Positions 17,646 through 33,387 are shown, numbered from the stretch's first letter. The stretch is 64,000 bases of DNA from Paraferrimonas haliotis (GCF_002282895.1 NZ_NRRB01000002.1:62001-126000), one strand, 5' to 3'. Notes: a model not told the origin generated them from the letters alone. A program made the numbers and translations.

Positions 17646-18572
17646 GTCAAATTTGAGCTCTGGGTCATTTAAGGCACTGCCTTGGGGGCCCAGTTTCCTC
17701 AATTTCTCCACAATCATATTATTGCCAGGCCAACGAAACCCCGCCCAATCTGGCGCTAATAACATCGGCGGCTTGGCATAAGCCGTTACCCGGTGAAACA
17801 CCACCTGAGCCGGCGTGCGTCGAATCAAATCCACAGCGGCGTCGGTGTATTCATCGAGCGTCATGGTCTCAAGTCGACCTGCTCGCCACGCTTTAGCCAT
17901 GGTACTGCCTTCAACAATATGAAGCGGATGCAGTTTAATGCCGTCAACGCCCAGTCGCAAAATATCATCTAGACTCTGTCGATAATCCGCGAGCGTTTCA
18001 CCAGGAAGCCCCAATATTAAATGACAACAAACCTTAATGTTTCGACCTTGGGCGCGCTTTAAGGTATCGGCATAAGCGGCGAAATCGTGACCGCGATTAA
18101 TGCGCTTCAAAGTTTTATTATTGCTGGTCTGCAAGCCAAGCTCGAGCCAGATTTCATAACCTTGATTCTGATAATCCTGCAATAAATCCAGCACACTGTC
18201 AGCCACACAATCTGGGCGGGTGCCAATGCATAAACCATCCACCATGCCTGAATGAATGGCTTCTTGATACTTGCGTTTGAGTACCTGCAACTCATCATAC
18301 GTGGACGTATAAGCCTGGAAGTAGGCAAGATATCGCTTCGCACCGCGCTTTGGGTTTTGCTTACCTTTAGCCAACTGTTCACTGATGCTGGCTTGAGTAC
18401 CGTGCTCATGACTGAAAGATTGCACATTACAAAAGGTACATCCGCCAACACCTAAACTGCCATCTCGATTAGGGCAATCAAAACCGGCATCGATGGTAAG
18501 CTTTTGCAAGCGTTGCCCAAAATGCTTTTGGCAATATTGACCTAAGGTATTAACGTACGCTTCGAGTCCCAA
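17580..18572 (-). CDS. yhcC: TIGR01212 family radical SAM protein (YhcC-like)
   Basis: The 330-residue protein belongs to the YhcC radical SAM family. The 4Fe-4S cluster cysteines are in DCPNRDG and GGCTFCN (Cys at about residues 28, 41 and 44), and the SAM/TIM-barrel body follows with [18 protein letters not shown]. The reaction is not established. In E. coli yhcC lies next to and divergent from gltB, and this order is kept here. The last 22 codons overlap folE2 in antisense, an unusual amount for two conserved genes. Confidence 0.92.
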   Translation of the reverse strand: MGLEAYVNTLGQYCQKHFGQRLQKLTIDAGFDCPNRDGSLGVGGCTFCNVQSFSHEHGTQASISEQLAKGKQNPKRGAKRYLAYFQAYTSTYDELQVLKRKYQEAIHSGMVDGLCIGTRPDCVADSVLDLLQDYQNQGYEIWLELGLQTSNNKTLKRINRGHDFAAYADTLKRAQGRNIKVCCHLILGLPGETLADYRQSLDDILRLGVDGIKLHPLHIVEGSTMAKAWRAGRLETMTLDEYTDAAVDLIRRTPAQVVFHRVTAYAKPPMLLAPDWAGFRWPGNNMIVEKLRKLGPQGSALNDPELKFDSSQIAAFDALNHGAHSVVSVK

Positions 18573-19014
18573 CGGCTATCTCCATCACAAAAACGCGACA
18601 TGCTATACCCTAATGCAAGTAAGCTCTAGGTTAGGGATCAAATATTCGACAAAAAACCGCCATACCAGGCTGAATGAATACGCATAGATACTGAATAAAA
18701 GCGATTACATATAGAGTATTAACTCTATCTTATAGCGCCTCTAACAAGCCCATCACCGCCCCCTCACTCATCGTTAACAAGTATTGCGTTTCAAGAGCTT
18801 ACACCAAAACTTTACGTTGACGTCAATCTGCAGGTTGCCATAAAACACTGGCTTTACCTTAACGGAAAGCAAGAATTCCACTTGAAATATTTACAATTTA
18901 TTCAGATTGATCTTTTCTCGGATTGTCAGTAATTTGTCAAATTCGGGTAGTTACCCGTTGATTTAGAGGTTGGGATGTTCCCACACGATTGTAGGATTTT
19001 AGGGAGGTCTCGGC
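18573..19014 (+). promoter_or_regulatory. gltB upstream region with inverted repeats and a candidate promoter
   Basis: This 442-bp gap has no supported gene. It has ATAGAGT-atta-ACTCTAT (18711-18728), a perfect 7-4-7 inverted repeat. TTGACG (18817-18822) and CATAAA (18839-18844), 16 bases apart, are a possible promoter for a leader of about 165 bases. The leader has CGGGTA-gt-TACCCG and TGGGA-tgt-TCCCA hairpins at about 18943-18985, close to the strong ribosome-binding site AGGGAGG. In E. coli gltB has Lrp and ArgR control; no sure match was seen. Confidence 0.4.
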
Positions 19015-24883
<5,869 letters not shown>

Positions 24884-24923
24884 TCTATAGTTACTGATAC
24901 TTAAGCAATTTTAAGGAAATACT

Positions 24924-25172
24924 ATGGGCTTTTTATCTTGGGTAGTTCTGGGGTTAATCGCTGGCGCATTAGCGAAATGGTTAATGCCAGGGAAAGATGG
25001 CGGTGGTTGGATCATGACCATCATTTTAGGTATTGCCGGTGCGTTTGTTGGTGGCTGGTTAGGGTCGCTCGTGGGGCTTGGCAGCACTGCAGGTTTCAAT
25101 CTTGGCACCATAGTCACGGCGACGGTTGGCGCTCTGGTGTTGTTGCTCGTGTATAACAAACTTATTCGCTGA
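24924..25172 (+). CDS. GlsB/YeaQ/YmgE family stress-response membrane protein
   Basis: This 82-residue, glycine-rich protein has three membrane segments (about residues 4-20, 30-52 and 58-80). MGFLSWVVLGLIAGALAKWLMPG and the GWIMTIILGIAGAFVGGWLG core mark the transglycosylase-associated family; the name is historical and no enzyme activity is known. Relatives are induced by envelope or acid stress. AAGGA precedes the ATG. It lies 40 bp after gltD and ends at a strong hairpin, so it may be read from gltBD or alone. Confidence 0.88.
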   Translation: MGFLSWVVLGLIAGALAKWLMPGKDGGGWIMTIILGIAGAFVGGWLGSLVGLGSTAGFNLGTIVTATVGALVLLLVYNKLIR

Positions 25173-25178
25173 ACTTTG

Positions 25179-25207
25179 CAAGGGATCCCACGGATCCCTT
25201 GAACTAT
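25179..25207 (+). terminator. Terminator hairpin after the GlsB-type gene
   Basis: A perfect 10-bp stem CAAGGGATCC / GGATCCCTTG with a CAC loop starts 7 bases after the stop codon. The T-tract is weak (AACTATTTCC), so the efficiency is uncertain. Confidence 0.6.
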
Positions 25208-25279
25208 TTCCCTCCCGCCGTGCTCATTTGATAGACTTAGCCACTGACTATCCCCCTTCCCAAATACGAGAGATTTACT

Positions 25280-25981
25280 ATGAAAATCGGCATTATTGGC
25301 GCTATGGAGCCAGAGGTTGTCCTGCTTGTTGAAGCGGTCCAAAATCCGGTAAAAAAAACCATTGCAGGCATCGAATTCGTAAGCGGTCAACTTAACGGCT
25401 GCGACGTAGTAGTCACCCGTTCCGGTATTGGCAAAGTAACCGCCACAGTAGCGACTACTCTGCTTATTCAACAGTTCGAACCAGACTATGTCATTAATAC
25501 CGGCTCTGCTGGAGGGTTTGCGAAAGAGTTAACCATTGGCGATATTGTTATTTCCAACGAAGTACGTCACCACGATGTGGATGTCACCGCATTCGGCTAT
25601 GAAGTTGGCCAAGTTCCACAACACCCAGCCGCTTATCTTCCCGATCCAATGTTGGTGCAAACCGCCAAGGACGTCATTGATTCGCTCGGTGAAGTAAAAG
25701 CCATCGAAGGGCTGATTTGTACCGGCGACAGCTTTATCTGTGATCCGAAACGCACCCAACAAATGTTGGCCAACTTCCCAAGCATGGCAGCCTGTGAGAT
25801 GGAAGCTGCTGCGGTTGCGCAAACCTGCTATCAATTCAACAAGCCATTTGTTGTTATTCGCTCTTTATCTGATAACGCTAATGATGATTCAGCGGTGGAC
25901 TTTGACAGCTATATTATCAAAGCCGGCAAACATTCTGCGCTTATGGTGATGTCGCTATTAGCGCGACTTGCATCCCGTTAG
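25280..25981 (+). CDS. mtnN: 5'-methylthioadenosine/S-adenosylhomocysteine nucleosidase
   Basis: MtnN cleaves methylthioadenosine and S-adenosylhomocysteine to adenine and the thioribose, clearing by-products of SAM use and feeding methionine salvage and autoinducer-2 synthesis. The 233-residue protein has the catalytic set: Glu in [13 protein letters not shown], the Glu-rich MEAAAVAQ near residue 174 and Asp in SLSDNANDD near residue 197. The length matches E. coli (232). It follows a terminator and precedes a TRIC-type channel gene by 43 bp. Confidence 0.97.
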   Translation: MKIGIIGAMEPEVVLLVEAVQNPVKKTIAGIEFVSGQLNGCDVVVTRSGIGKVTATVATTLLIQQFEPDYVINTGSAGGFAKELTIGDIVISNEVRHHDVDVTAFGYEVGQVPQHPAAYLPDPMLVQTAKDVIDSLGEVKAIEGLICTGDSFICDPKRTQQMLANFPSMAACEMEAAAVAQTCYQFNKPFVVIRSLSDNANDDSAVDFDSYIIKAGKHSALMVMSLLARLASR

Positions 25982-26024
25982 TTGGCTCAGGTAAGTTAAT
26001 TAAAACTGTTAGTAGGAAAAGCTC

Positions 26025-26660
26025 TTGGATTGGACACTCGCCGAATTCGTTTATTTGTTCGACTTAATCGGCGTAGCCGTTTTCGCACTGACCGGTGCGC
26101 TCGCTGCTGGCCGACATCGAATGGACCACTTTGGTGTACTTGTGCTGGCGGCGGTAACCGCGATTGGTGGCGGCACCATTCGCGACGTCATTTTAGGCGC
26201 CCCTGTTTTCTGGTTAACCGATTCTAATTATCTAATAGCCATCGTATGCACCGTCATTCTTACCTTGATTTTGGCCCGAAGCCCTCCTAACCTTCCTCGC
26301 TGGATTCTACCGGTAGCTGATGCCTGTGGTTTAGCCTTGTTTACGGTCATTGGCGCTGACAAAGCGTTATCCATGGGTATGTCCGGTGAAAGTGCTGTCA
26401 TTATGGGCGTTATTACGGGCGTAGGTGGCGGCCTAGTGCGGGATCTGTTATGCCAACGGGTTCCTATGATCTTACAAAAGGAAATCTATGCCTCGGCGTC
26501 GATCGTCGGAGGAGTCAGCTTTACTTTATTGATGCACTTGCAATGGCCGTCTACCGTGGCACTATGTATCGCTATGCTAAGCGCATTATCCTTGCGTTTG
26601 GCTGCAATTAAATGGCAATTATCACTGCCAGCTTTTGACTTAACCAGTAAATTAAAATGA
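26025..26660 (+). CDS. TRIC/YicG (UPF0126) family membrane protein
   Basis: The 211-residue protein has about seven membrane segments in two repeats, each with a glycine-rich motif: ALTGALAAGRHRMDHFG then AIGGGTIRDVILG, and GVGGGLVRDLL in the second. This is the prokaryotic trimeric intracellular cation channel family; related proteins conduct K+ or, in some bacteria, carry amino acids. The start is TTG, after AGGAAAA; the protein begins DWTLAEFVYLFD as expected. It is 43 bp from mtnN and may be in its operon. Confidence 0.85.
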   Translation: MDWTLAEFVYLFDLIGVAVFALTGALAAGRHRMDHFGVLVLAAVTAIGGGTIRDVILGAPVFWLTDSNYLIAIVCTVILTLILARSPPNLPRWILPVADACGLALFTVIGADKALSMGMSGESAVIMGVITGVGGGLVRDLLCQRVPMILQKEIYASASIVGGVSFTLLMHLQWPSTVALCIAMLSALSLRLAAIKWQLSLPAFDLTSKLK

Positions 26661-26667
26661 GGACTGT

Positions 26668-27147
26668 GTGTTGCGATTAGGCGTTGTACTAATATTGCTT
26701 TTTGGCTTGTTGATGAACAAAGCATACGCCGACGACATGCCAGCGGAGCAAAAGCTGGCTTTGGCCTACTTAGATGCCTACAGCAAAAATGAGTTTTCAA
26801 AGGTAGAGCAGTATTACAGTCGCGAATCCATCTTCGAAGACAAAACGGCTAAACGCAAATACAAAGGCCGTTATCGCATCATCAATTTTCTAAAACGAGC
26901 TCGTTCAGGCATTTTGGAATCTCGCTTCCAAATTGACCATATGTTTAATTCAGGCTCTTTAGTGGTCGTCATTGGCAGCCAATATTATCGAGGTCCAGGC
27001 GAGCAATTTGGTAAACCCGGAAAAATTATTGAGCTGGCAATTCCTGGGGTCACCACCTTAACTCTAGACATGACTGAGAATCAGGTAAAAGAGCACATCG
27101 ATTTACTGGATTATCAAACCATGACGGATCAGTTGTTAACACAATAA
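26668..27147 (+). CDS. Exported SnoaL/NTF2-like protein of unknown function
   Basis: This 159-residue protein has a signal peptide (LRLGVVLILLFGLLMNKAYA, cut about residue 21) and a mature part like the NTF2/SnoaL fold: helix YLDAYSKNEFSKVEQYYS, then a strand-rich part with GRYRIINFLKRARSG and GSLVVVIGSQYYRGPG. No catalytic residues are evident. The start is GTG after GAGG, eight bases behind the TRIC-type gene, so they are likely co-transcribed. Substrate and role are unknown. Confidence 0.65.
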   Translation: MLRLGVVLILLFGLLMNKAYADDMPAEQKLALAYLDAYSKNEFSKVEQYYSRESIFEDKTAKRKYKGRYRIINFLKRARSGILESRFQIDHMFNSGSLVVVIGSQYYRGPGEQFGKPGKIIELAIPGVTTLTLDMTENQVKEHIDLLDYQTMTDQLLTQ

Positions 27148-27338
27148 TAACCACCTCTGATACCCACTCCACAAAAACCCTTAAATTTAACCAAATGCAA
27201 ACATCGCGCTAAATAATTAATAACATAAGCGGCAAGAAATGGTTTTATTTGCGGTAAAGATCCGATAAGCCGTTATTTGCAGCGCCGCCAATGTTATATT
27301 TTGCAGCATAAAAATAACGATATTATTAAGACTTTCCT

Positions 27339-28199
27339 ATGCTGAGATCACTCATTGTTGGAACCTTACTTGCCTGCTCAGTAAGTGCACATGCGAACAG
27401 CTATTGCGACAGTAGAAATACCTGCATTGACACTCACCAATGGCTTATAGGGGTTAATTTAGGTTATGGGGAAAAAGCCAACCCTATTAACGCAAAAGAC
27501 GATATACCCATCTATGCCACGCCCAACTTCGCTTATTATGGCAAACGCTTTTTCGTGGAAGATTTGGACTTTGGTTACACCCTTGTAGAAGCAAAAGATT
27601 ACAGCATCAATGCTGTTACGGCCTTGCCTGAAGATCGTGCCTATTTCCAACGCTGGGATCCAAGTAATATCTTTGTTTCCTTTAACAGTTTGACCGCCGG
27701 CAGCATTGCTAAGACCAACGCTTCAAACGACCTATCCAAAATGGATACGGAAAGCTTGGCCGATCGAGAGTTCACCGTCATGGCCGGCTTAGAAGGTCAT
27801 TATTACCTCACTCAATCGCAAACCCTCTCAGCCCAAGTTGTCACCGACGCGTTAGGTGTTCACTCTGGCTCTCAAGCAACACTGGCATGGGCTACCAACC
27901 ATTTTTGGCAGAACTGGATAATCGATGTTAGTGTCGCCGGCCAATGGAAAAACAAACAGTTCGCCAGCTACTACTATGGGGTTCGTCCAGATGAAGCCAC
28001 TAGCGCTCACTTTATTTATCAGGCGGACGACGCCATTAATGGTTTAGCAACCCTCAACGCTCGCTATCGTCTCAACGAAAGCTGGCACTTGCTACTAGCC
28101 TATCAGTATCAATTGCTCGCTGACTCCATAAAAAATAGTCCTATTGTGGTGGACAGTGATACCAATAACTTCTTTCTAGGCGCCTCCTGGGCCTTGTAA
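27339..28199 (+). CDS. MipA/OmpV family outer-membrane protein
   Basis: The 286-residue protein has a signal peptide (residues 1-19) and a strand-rich body ending NFFLGASWAL, with a C-terminal hydrophobic strand typical of outer-membrane barrels. MLRSLIVGTLLACSVSAHA and the internal WLIGVNLGYGEKANP fit the MipA/OmpV family, scaffold or porin-like proteins of the outer membrane. The 191-bp upstream region (27148-27338) has no gene. The stop codon overlaps the ATG of the DUF3019 gene (TAATG), so the two are co-translated. Confidence 0.8.
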   Translation: MLRSLIVGTLLACSVSAHANSYCDSRNTCIDTHQWLIGVNLGYGEKANPINAKDDIPIYATPNFAYYGKRFFVEDLDFGYTLVEAKDYSINAVTALPEDRAYFQRWDPSNIFVSFNSLTAGSIAKTNASNDLSKMDTESLADREFTVMAGLEGHYYLTQSQTLSAQVVTDALGVHSGSQATLAWATNHFWQNWIIDVSVAGQWKNKQFASYYYGVRPDEATSAHFIYQADDAINGLATLNARYRLNESWHLLLAYQYQLLADSIKNSPIVVDSDTNNFFLGASWAL

Positions 28200-28597
28200 T
28201 GAACTACGCCTGGCCGATCATAAGCCTAATCACAACCTTTGCGCCAGCACCGGCAGCAGAGAACTCTTTAGTGCTTGCTCGGCTCAATGTAGAGCCTGCC
28301 CAATGTCAGCCCAAAACCATGGGTGGAACTTGTCATCAAGATATCAAGCTGATTTGGAATTTAAACAAAGCCACTGAAGTGTGCATCGAGAATGATCACC
28401 CAGAATTAGATAAGCACTGCTTTGTTGCTCAACCCAATGGCTCCATTGCGTTATCGGTAACAACCGACAAGCCGATTACCTTTATGCTCTTTGAGCAAAG
28501 CAGTCAACGAGCATTAGCCGGCGCACAGTTAGCCATTGGGGAAGCTCAGTCTTCTAACAAACGCCGACGTCATCGCAGTGGCTGGGGAATATTTTAG
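28199..28597 (+). CDS. DUF3019 family exported protein
   Basis: The 132-residue protein has a short signal peptide (to about residue 20, PAPAA) and a small beta-sandwich-like domain with paired cysteines (AQCQPKTMGGTCHQD and ATEVCIENDHPELDKHCF), as in the DUF3019 family known mainly from Shewanella and relatives. It ends with a basic tail NKRRRHRSG. Function unknown; in those genomes it neighbours MipA/OmpV proteins and a two-component system, which is missing here. Its ATG overlaps the previous stop by one base. Confidence 0.78.
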   Translation: MNYAWPIISLITTFAPAPAAENSLVLARLNVEPAQCQPKTMGGTCHQDIKLIWNLNKATEVCIENDHPELDKHCFVAQPNGSIALSVTTDKPITFMLFEQSSQRALAGAQLAIGEAQSSNKRRRHRSGWGIF

Positions 28598-28613
28598 TCC
28601 GCAAGGATCACGC

Positions 28614-28883
28614 TTAAGCGTCACCAATGTCTTGGTCAAACATGGTCAGTTGCGCCTGGGAATCTGATTGGGTTGTCTGCTGAGTTTGTGCCGCAAGTGC
28701 GCGCGCTCGTTGAAAACGTTGTTTACACAAAGTAATTACGTGGCGCTTTTCTGAGTCCGTAAACTCCAACCAACGAAACCGTTCGTCTCGGCTGCGAGCG
28801 CAACCAATGCAGTAGCCGCGGTTATTGACTTTGCAAATTCCGCGGCATGGGCTGGGTATGTCGAAAAACTCGAGTTGATTCAT
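28614..28883 (-). CDS. DUF1289 family protein (Cys-rich)
   Basis: The 89-residue protein carries the DUF1289 signature PSPCRGICKVNNRGYCIGC (residues 11-29) with four cysteines suited to metal or Fe-S binding, followed by RWLEFTDSEKRHVI. Function unknown; members are often near metabolic enzymes. Here it lies 42 bp after a crotonase-like gene in the same direction, so the two may be co-transcribed. Confidence 0.85.
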   Translation of the reverse strand: MNQLEFFDIPSPCRGICKVNNRGYCIGCARSRDERFRWLEFTDSEKRHVITLCKQRFQRARALAAQTQQTTQSDSQAQLTMFDQDIGDA

Positions 28884-28925
28884 AAAGTAGGTATAACAGA
28901 TGTCGCTAAAAGTAGCGAGAATTGC

Positions 28926-29732
28926 TTACCAGCGCTTTCTAGGTTGATAGTCGCATTCTTTGCCCATATTTCTAGAAACCGCGCGACGAAAGTTGCTCCC
29001 GCTTAGAATTTTCCATTGACGCCAGGTTTCCGACGCCAAAATTCGACCTTCGCTGCTGTGCCAATGACCTTGATATAAGCCTTTAATTGCTGCAAGGCAA
29101 TCCGGCGACTTGTCAGCCAGTGATTGTGCAAGCGCCAGCGCTGCTTCAAGCGGCTCATCAACCACTTGAGTGACCAAACCAAGCTCTAGGGCTTGCGGAG
29201 CAGTGATGAGCTCAGAAGACATGGTTATTTTCATGGCTTGATCTTGCCGCATAATCCCGCGAAGGGCGACTAAACCACTCATATCCGGTACTAAGCCCCA
29301 TTTCGACTCCATGATGCTTAAGCTTGCCTCTGTGCTCGCAAGCCTAAAATCGCCGCCCAGTGCGATTTGCAAGCCACCGCCCCAACAGCGACCGTGTATG
29401 GCTACAATCACTGGCACTGGGATTTTTCGCCACGCATGCGCTGCCCGCTGAGCGAGGTTCGCGTGTCCAGGCCACCATTTGGTGAGTAGAGAAAACATTT
29501 GTGATTTTTGCTTCATGACACCGGCGACATCCAGTCCCGAACAAAAATCCGGTCCATCCCCAGCCAGAATGACCGCTCGAATGTCGCGATTACGCTTTAA
29601 CTCCTTGGCCACCCCCGCGAGCTCTTTAAACATGGTTAGGTCGATGGCGTTTCGCTTATCTGGGCGGGCTAAATTGACGTGAGCCACTTGGTCACGAATG
29701 GAGACGGTTAAACGCTGATACTGAGTGGTCAT
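28926..29732 (-). CDS. Crotonase/enoyl-CoA hydratase family protein with altered catalytic site
   Basis: This 268-residue protein has the crotonase fold, with HGRCWGGGLQIALGGDFRLA as the oxyanion-hole region and SLSIMESKWGLVPDMSG after it. Compared with classical enoyl-CoA hydratase, the first catalytic Glu position (GGCEL) is Gln here (GGLQI) while the second Glu (MESK) is kept, so simple hydratase action is doubtful; isomerase, hydrolase or other acyl-CoA chemistry is possible. The CoA-binding residues DFCSGLDVAG are intact. No fatty-acid genes neighbour it. It is followed by a DUF1289 gene. Confidence 0.85.
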   Translation of the reverse strand: MTTQYQRLTVSIRDQVAHVNLARPDKRNAIDLTMFKELAGVAKELKRNRDIRAVILAGDGPDFCSGLDVAGVMKQKSQMFSLLTKWWPGHANLAQRAAHAWRKIPVPVIVAIHGRCWGGGLQIALGGDFRLASTEASLSIMESKWGLVPDMSGLVALRGIMRQDQAMKITMSSELITAPQALELGLVTQVVDEPLEAALALAQSLADKSPDCLAAIKGLYQGHWHSSEGRILASETWRQWKILSGSNFRRAVSRNMGKECDYQPRKRW

Positions 29733-29776
29733 AAGCTTTCATCCAATGAAAAGAGTTTGTTGAGTCGAGGCCAAAC

Positions 29777-29810
29777 CTAAAAAAGGCACTGGGTGTTACC
29801 ACCAAGTGCC
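29777..29810 (-). terminator. Terminator after rraB
   Basis: On the minus strand GGCACTTGGTG and CACCCAGTGCC pair over 11 positions with one mismatch and a 4-base loop, followed by TTTTTT. It lies 44 bases after the rraB stop and ends that leftward unit. Confidence 0.8.
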
Positions 29811-29853
29811 ATTGTTTCAGAGTCTTACAGAACTCTCAATAGATGTTGAGCGA

Positions 29854-30231
29854 TTACTCAGTATCTGCCTCGCCATCTGGATCCATATAGTAGGTGCCCC
29901 AGCTGTCGTAATTAATCGATAATTTGTCGGCAAGCGCGATGAGTTTTTCACAATCTTGATTAAGTTTGGTTAACTCCAGTTTTTGTTCAATGATGACATC
30001 GAAGCAAAACAATTGTGCGCCATCATCCAATGCCAACTCTTCAGCATCGGTGACTTCAAAACCCAACTTAAACAACTCTACGGCCGCCTTTTCTAATACG
30101 CTGAATTGGTTACTCGAAAAGTGGTGCTCTATCGTGTACAGAGCATCAGGATCCGAACCATCCTCCAGTAAGAGTTCGATAATTTCGGCATTCTCTTGGC
30201 GTTGTTCCGCCAACAGTTGTTCTAAGCTCAT
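29854..30231 (-). CDS. rraB: Regulator of RNase E activity RraB
   Basis: RraB is a small acidic protein that binds the C-terminal part of RNase E and changes degradosome composition and mRNA turnover. The 125-residue protein has DGSDPDALYTIEHHFS near residue 25 and the characteristic NYDSWGTYYMDPDG near the end. AGGAGAAT precedes the ATG. It lies 36 bp after plsC on the same strand and before a good terminator. Confidence 0.92.
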   Translation of the reverse strand: MSLEQLLAEQRQENAEIIELLLEDGSDPDALYTIEHHFSSNQFSVLEKAAVELFKLGFEVTDAEELALDDGAQLFCFDVIIEQKLELTKLNQDCEKLIALADKLSINYDSWGTYYMDPDGEADTE

Positions 30232-30266
30232 GAGCCATTCTCCTTATCGATTGGCGGCTGTCTCTA

Positions 30267-31007
30267 CTATTGCTGCTGTTCTAATGACCTGCTCATCAGC
30301 ACTTTAGCTTCTGCACTGTTAGCTTCAAAGGACTTCACCATTTGCTCTCTAACGTCTTGTGCTAATTGTCGCACGTCTTCACGACCATAACCATCGGTCG
30401 CAATGGGGTTTAGCATTTCCACGATAACCACGCCATTATTCCAGCGGTTTAACTTGATATGACTTTGGCATGAGGCTACCACGGGGGTAACCGGAACTTT
30501 AGCTTGTAAAGCGGTATGAAAGGCACCGGTTTTAAAAGGCAAAATACCTCGCCCTCGGGAGCGTGTACCCTCAGGAAAAATCCATACCGACAGTCGGCTA
30601 TTAGTGATTTTATCCGCAGTAGCGCCCATGGTTTTTACCGCCTTAGAGCGATTACCCCGATCAATTAAAATGTTACCCGTCAAATAGTACAACTGACCAA
30701 ATAAAGGCATCCAAGCAAGGCTTTTTTTACCTAAGCTCACCGTTGCTGGCGGTACCGCTTTAGTCAGGGTAAATAGGTCGAAGTTGTTTTGATGATTGCC
30801 GGTATAGATGGTTGGCGAGCCACTGACATTCTCCATTCCCCGCAAAATAACTTTGATACCAAGAACAGGTGATACCCACGAAAACAATCGCGCAACCCTA
30901 TGTACGTTGTTTCGATGACGAGGTCGAATCAACACCAACACACAGGTAAATAAGAAACCTAAAACCAAAAAAACGCCAAGTAAAATGGCGCGCACTAGCA
31001 ACAACAT
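30267..31007 (-). CDS. plsC: 1-acyl-sn-glycerol-3-phosphate acyltransferase
   Basis: PlsC adds the second acyl chain to lysophosphatidic acid, making phosphatidic acid at the inner membrane. The 246-residue protein has the HX4D motif GNHQNNFDLF and the substrate motif FPEGTRSRGRG, plus SLAWMPLFGQLYYLTGN. The start was set at MLLLVRAILL because GGGAGGC lies four bases before it and the length then equals E. coli PlsC (245); an upstream ATG at 31061 would add 18 residues. It lies 116 bp after parC, as plsC-parC do in E. coli. Confidence 0.96.
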   Translation of the reverse strand: MLLLVRAILLGVFLVLGFLFTCVLVLIRPRHRNNVHRVARLFSWVSPVLGIKVILRGMENVSGSPTIYTGNHQNNFDLFTLTKAVPPATVSLGKKSLAWMPLFGQLYYLTGNILIDRGNRSKAVKTMGATADKITNSRLSVWIFPEGTRSRGRGILPFKTGAFHTALQAKVPVTPVVASCQSHIKLNRWNNGVVIVEMLNPIATDGYGREDVRQLAQDVREQMVKSFEANSAEAKVLMSRSLEQQQ

Positions 31008-31122
31008 AAAAGCCTCCCACGTTAGGGCGGAGGCCAGTATATCAGTGCTAATGCTTCTCAAAAAGCCCTTTTAGGGTACAAACGTATGCGGTTTGTGTGG
31101 TGGTTGCGCCCACTCTACACAA

Positions 31123-33387
31123 CTAGGCCGATTCGCCCTCGCCAACCACCACTTGATCCACTCGCTGTAAACCTCGAGGCAGTTTAGCTCCACGGCGTCC
31201 ACGCTCACCTCGGTAGTGATCCAAATCGGACGATTTAAGGGTTAGCTTACGTTTGCCGGCCCAAAGCGTAACTGCCGAGTCATTGGGTACAATCACAATG
31301 TGAGTCATCAGCTCTTCACGACTGGCCGCTGCGGCTCCGGGAATGCCAATGATTTTGTTGCCCTTGCCTTTTGCCAAGCGAGGTAAGGCCGACAGCGGAA
31401 ATACCAGCATTCGACCTTCACTGGTTACCGCCAGTATGGAGTCGTCGGACTCAGACAACACAGACTGCGGCGTCAAAGCTCGGGCGCCTTTCGGTAAGCT
31501 TAATAGCGCTTTGCCGGCCTTGTTGCGGGACAACATGTCGCTGTACTTCGCCACAAAACCATAACCGGCATCGCTGCACAGCAAAAACAATTGCTCATCG
31601 GTTCCCATAATTAACTGTTCAACCGACTCCCCTGGCGCAATATTGAAGCGCCCAGTGATGGGCTCACCTTGGCTGCGAGCGGACGGCAATCCATGGGCTT
31701 CTAAGGCGAAAGCGCGCCCGCTGGAGTCAATAAACACCGCCTGTTGATTGGAGCGCCCTTTAGCCTGTGCAAGGAAGCTGTCGCCGGCTTTGTAGTTTAA
31801 GCTCTGGCCATCAACATCATGGCCTTTAGCGCAACGTATCCAGCCTTTTTCCGACAAAATAACCGTAACCGCTTCGCTAGGAATAAGCTCTTTCTCTGTT
31901 AAGGCTTTAGACTCTACTCGCTCCACCAAGGGTGAACGTCGTTCATCTCCGTAGCTTTCAGCATCTTTTTGTAGCTCTTTACGAACGAGAGTTTTTAAGC
32001 GACGCTCAGAGCTTAGTGTTAGCTCTAGCTTATCCCGCTCTTCCGCCAACTCGGCTTGCTCACCACGAATTTTGATTTCCTCGAGCTTGGCTAACTGGCG
32101 CAACTTGATTTCGAGAATCGCTTCCGCCTGTCGCTCAGAAAGGTTAAAGCGATCCATTAAGGCTTGTTTCGGATGATCTTCGCTTCGAATGATCTCGATG
32201 ACCTCATCCAGATTCAAGAAGGCGATGAGTAGGCCGTCAAGAATATGGAGCCGCGCCAGCACTTTCTCAAGACGGTATTGCAAACGACGGGTTACCGTTT
32301 GGATTCGGTATTGATTCCACTCGGTAAGAATGGTTTTCAACCCTTTAACCTGGGGACGACCATTCAGGCCAATCATATTGAGGTTAATTCGATAGCTTTT
32401 CTCAAGGTCCGTTGTGGCAAACAGGTGTTGCATAACTGCATCGCAATCGACCCGATTCGAACGCGGAACCACCACCAAGCGAACCGGATTTTCATGATCA
32501 GATTCGTCTCTTAAATCGCTCACCATGGGTAGCTTTTTGGCTTGCATTTGGGCGGCAATTTGCTCAAGAATTTTAGCCCCACTGGCTTGATGAGGCAGCG
32601 CTGTGATAACAATTTCACCCGCTTCTACATCGTACACCGCTCGCGTTTTAATGGAGCCACGACCGGTTTCGTAAATTTTGCGGATATCGCTTTTAGGGGT
32701 AATGATTTCGGCCCGAGTCGGATAATCCGGCGCCGGCACCATTTCCATTAACTGATCCAAGTCAGTACTAGGTCGCTCTAACAGCTCACAACAAGCCGCG
32801 GCAATTTCCCGAGCGTTATGGGGTGGGATATCCGTCGCCATACCAACCGCAATACCGGTAATGCCGTTCAGCAAAATATGCGGCAAGCGAGCCGGCAACT
32901 GTAAAGGCTCTTTTAGGGTACCGTCAAAGTTCGGGCCCCATTCGACCGTGCCTTGACCCAGCTCAGAGAGCAACACTTCGGAAAATTTAGACAACTTAGC
33001 TTCGGTATAACGCATCGCCGCAAAACTCTTCGGGTCATCCGGTGCGCCCCAGTTTCCTTGGCCATTTACCAAGGGGTAACGATAGGAGAATGGTTGCGCC
33101 ATGAGTACCATGGCCTCATAACAGGCGCTATCGCCATGGGGATGATACTTACCTAAGACGTCGCCGACCGTTCGGGCTGACTTCTTAGCTTTCGCGCCTG
33201 CGTTCAAGCCCAGCTCGCTCATGGCATAAATAATACGACGCTGTACCGGCTTTAAACCATCACCGATGTGAGGCAAGGCGCGGTCCATAATAACGTACAT
33301 GGAGTAGTTCAAATAAGCGTCTTCAGTGAAGCGGCGTATGGGCAGTTGTTCTACCCCATCAAGACTTAGCTCAATGGCATCACTCAT
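31123..33387 (-). CDS. parC: Topoisomerase IV subunit A
   Basis: ParC is the DNA-cutting subunit of topoisomerase IV, which unlinks daughter chromosomes. The 754-residue protein has the active-site Tyr127 in [11 protein letters not shown] and a six-bladed C-terminal domain ending in basic residues. The quinolone-determining region reads [12 protein letters not shown], with Ser87 and Glu91 in the usual (susceptible-type) states. The length equals the E. coli protein (752). It is 29 bp downstream of parE in the same unit. Confidence 0.98.
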   Translation of the reverse strand: MSDAIELSLDGVEQLPIRRFTEDAYLNYSMYVIMDRALPHIGDGLKPVQRRIIYAMSELGLNAGAKAKKSARTVGDVLGKYHPHGDSACYEAMVLMAQPFSYRYPLVNGQGNWGAPDDPKSFAAMRYTEAKLSKFSEVLLSELGQGTVEWGPNFDGTLKEPLQLPARLPHILLNGITGIAVGMATDIPPHNAREIAAACCELLERPSTDLDQLMEMVPAPDYPTRAEIITPKSDIRKIYETGRGSIKTRAVYDVEAGEIVITALPHQASGAKILEQIAAQMQAKKLPMVSDLRDESDHENPVRLVVVPRSNRVDCDAVMQHLFATTDLEKSYRINLNMIGLNGRPQVKGLKTILTEWNQYRIQTVTRRLQYRLEKVLARLHILDGLLIAFLNLDEVIEIIRSEDHPKQALMDRFNLSERQAEAILEIKLRQLAKLEEIKIRGEQAELAEERDKLELTLSSERRLKTLVRKELQKDAESYGDERRSPLVERVESKALTEKELIPSEAVTVILSEKGWIRCAKGHDVDGQSLNYKAGDSFLAQAKGRSNQQAVFIDSSGRAFALEAHGLPSARSQGEPITGRFNIAPGESVEQLIMGTDEQLFLLCSDAGYGFVAKYSDMLSRNKAGKALLSLPKGARALTPQSVLSESDDSILAVTSEGRMLVFPLSALPRLAKGKGNKIIGIPGAAAASREELMTHIVIVPNDSAVTLWAGKRKLTLKSSDLDHYRGERGRRGAKLPRGLQRVDQVVVGEGESA

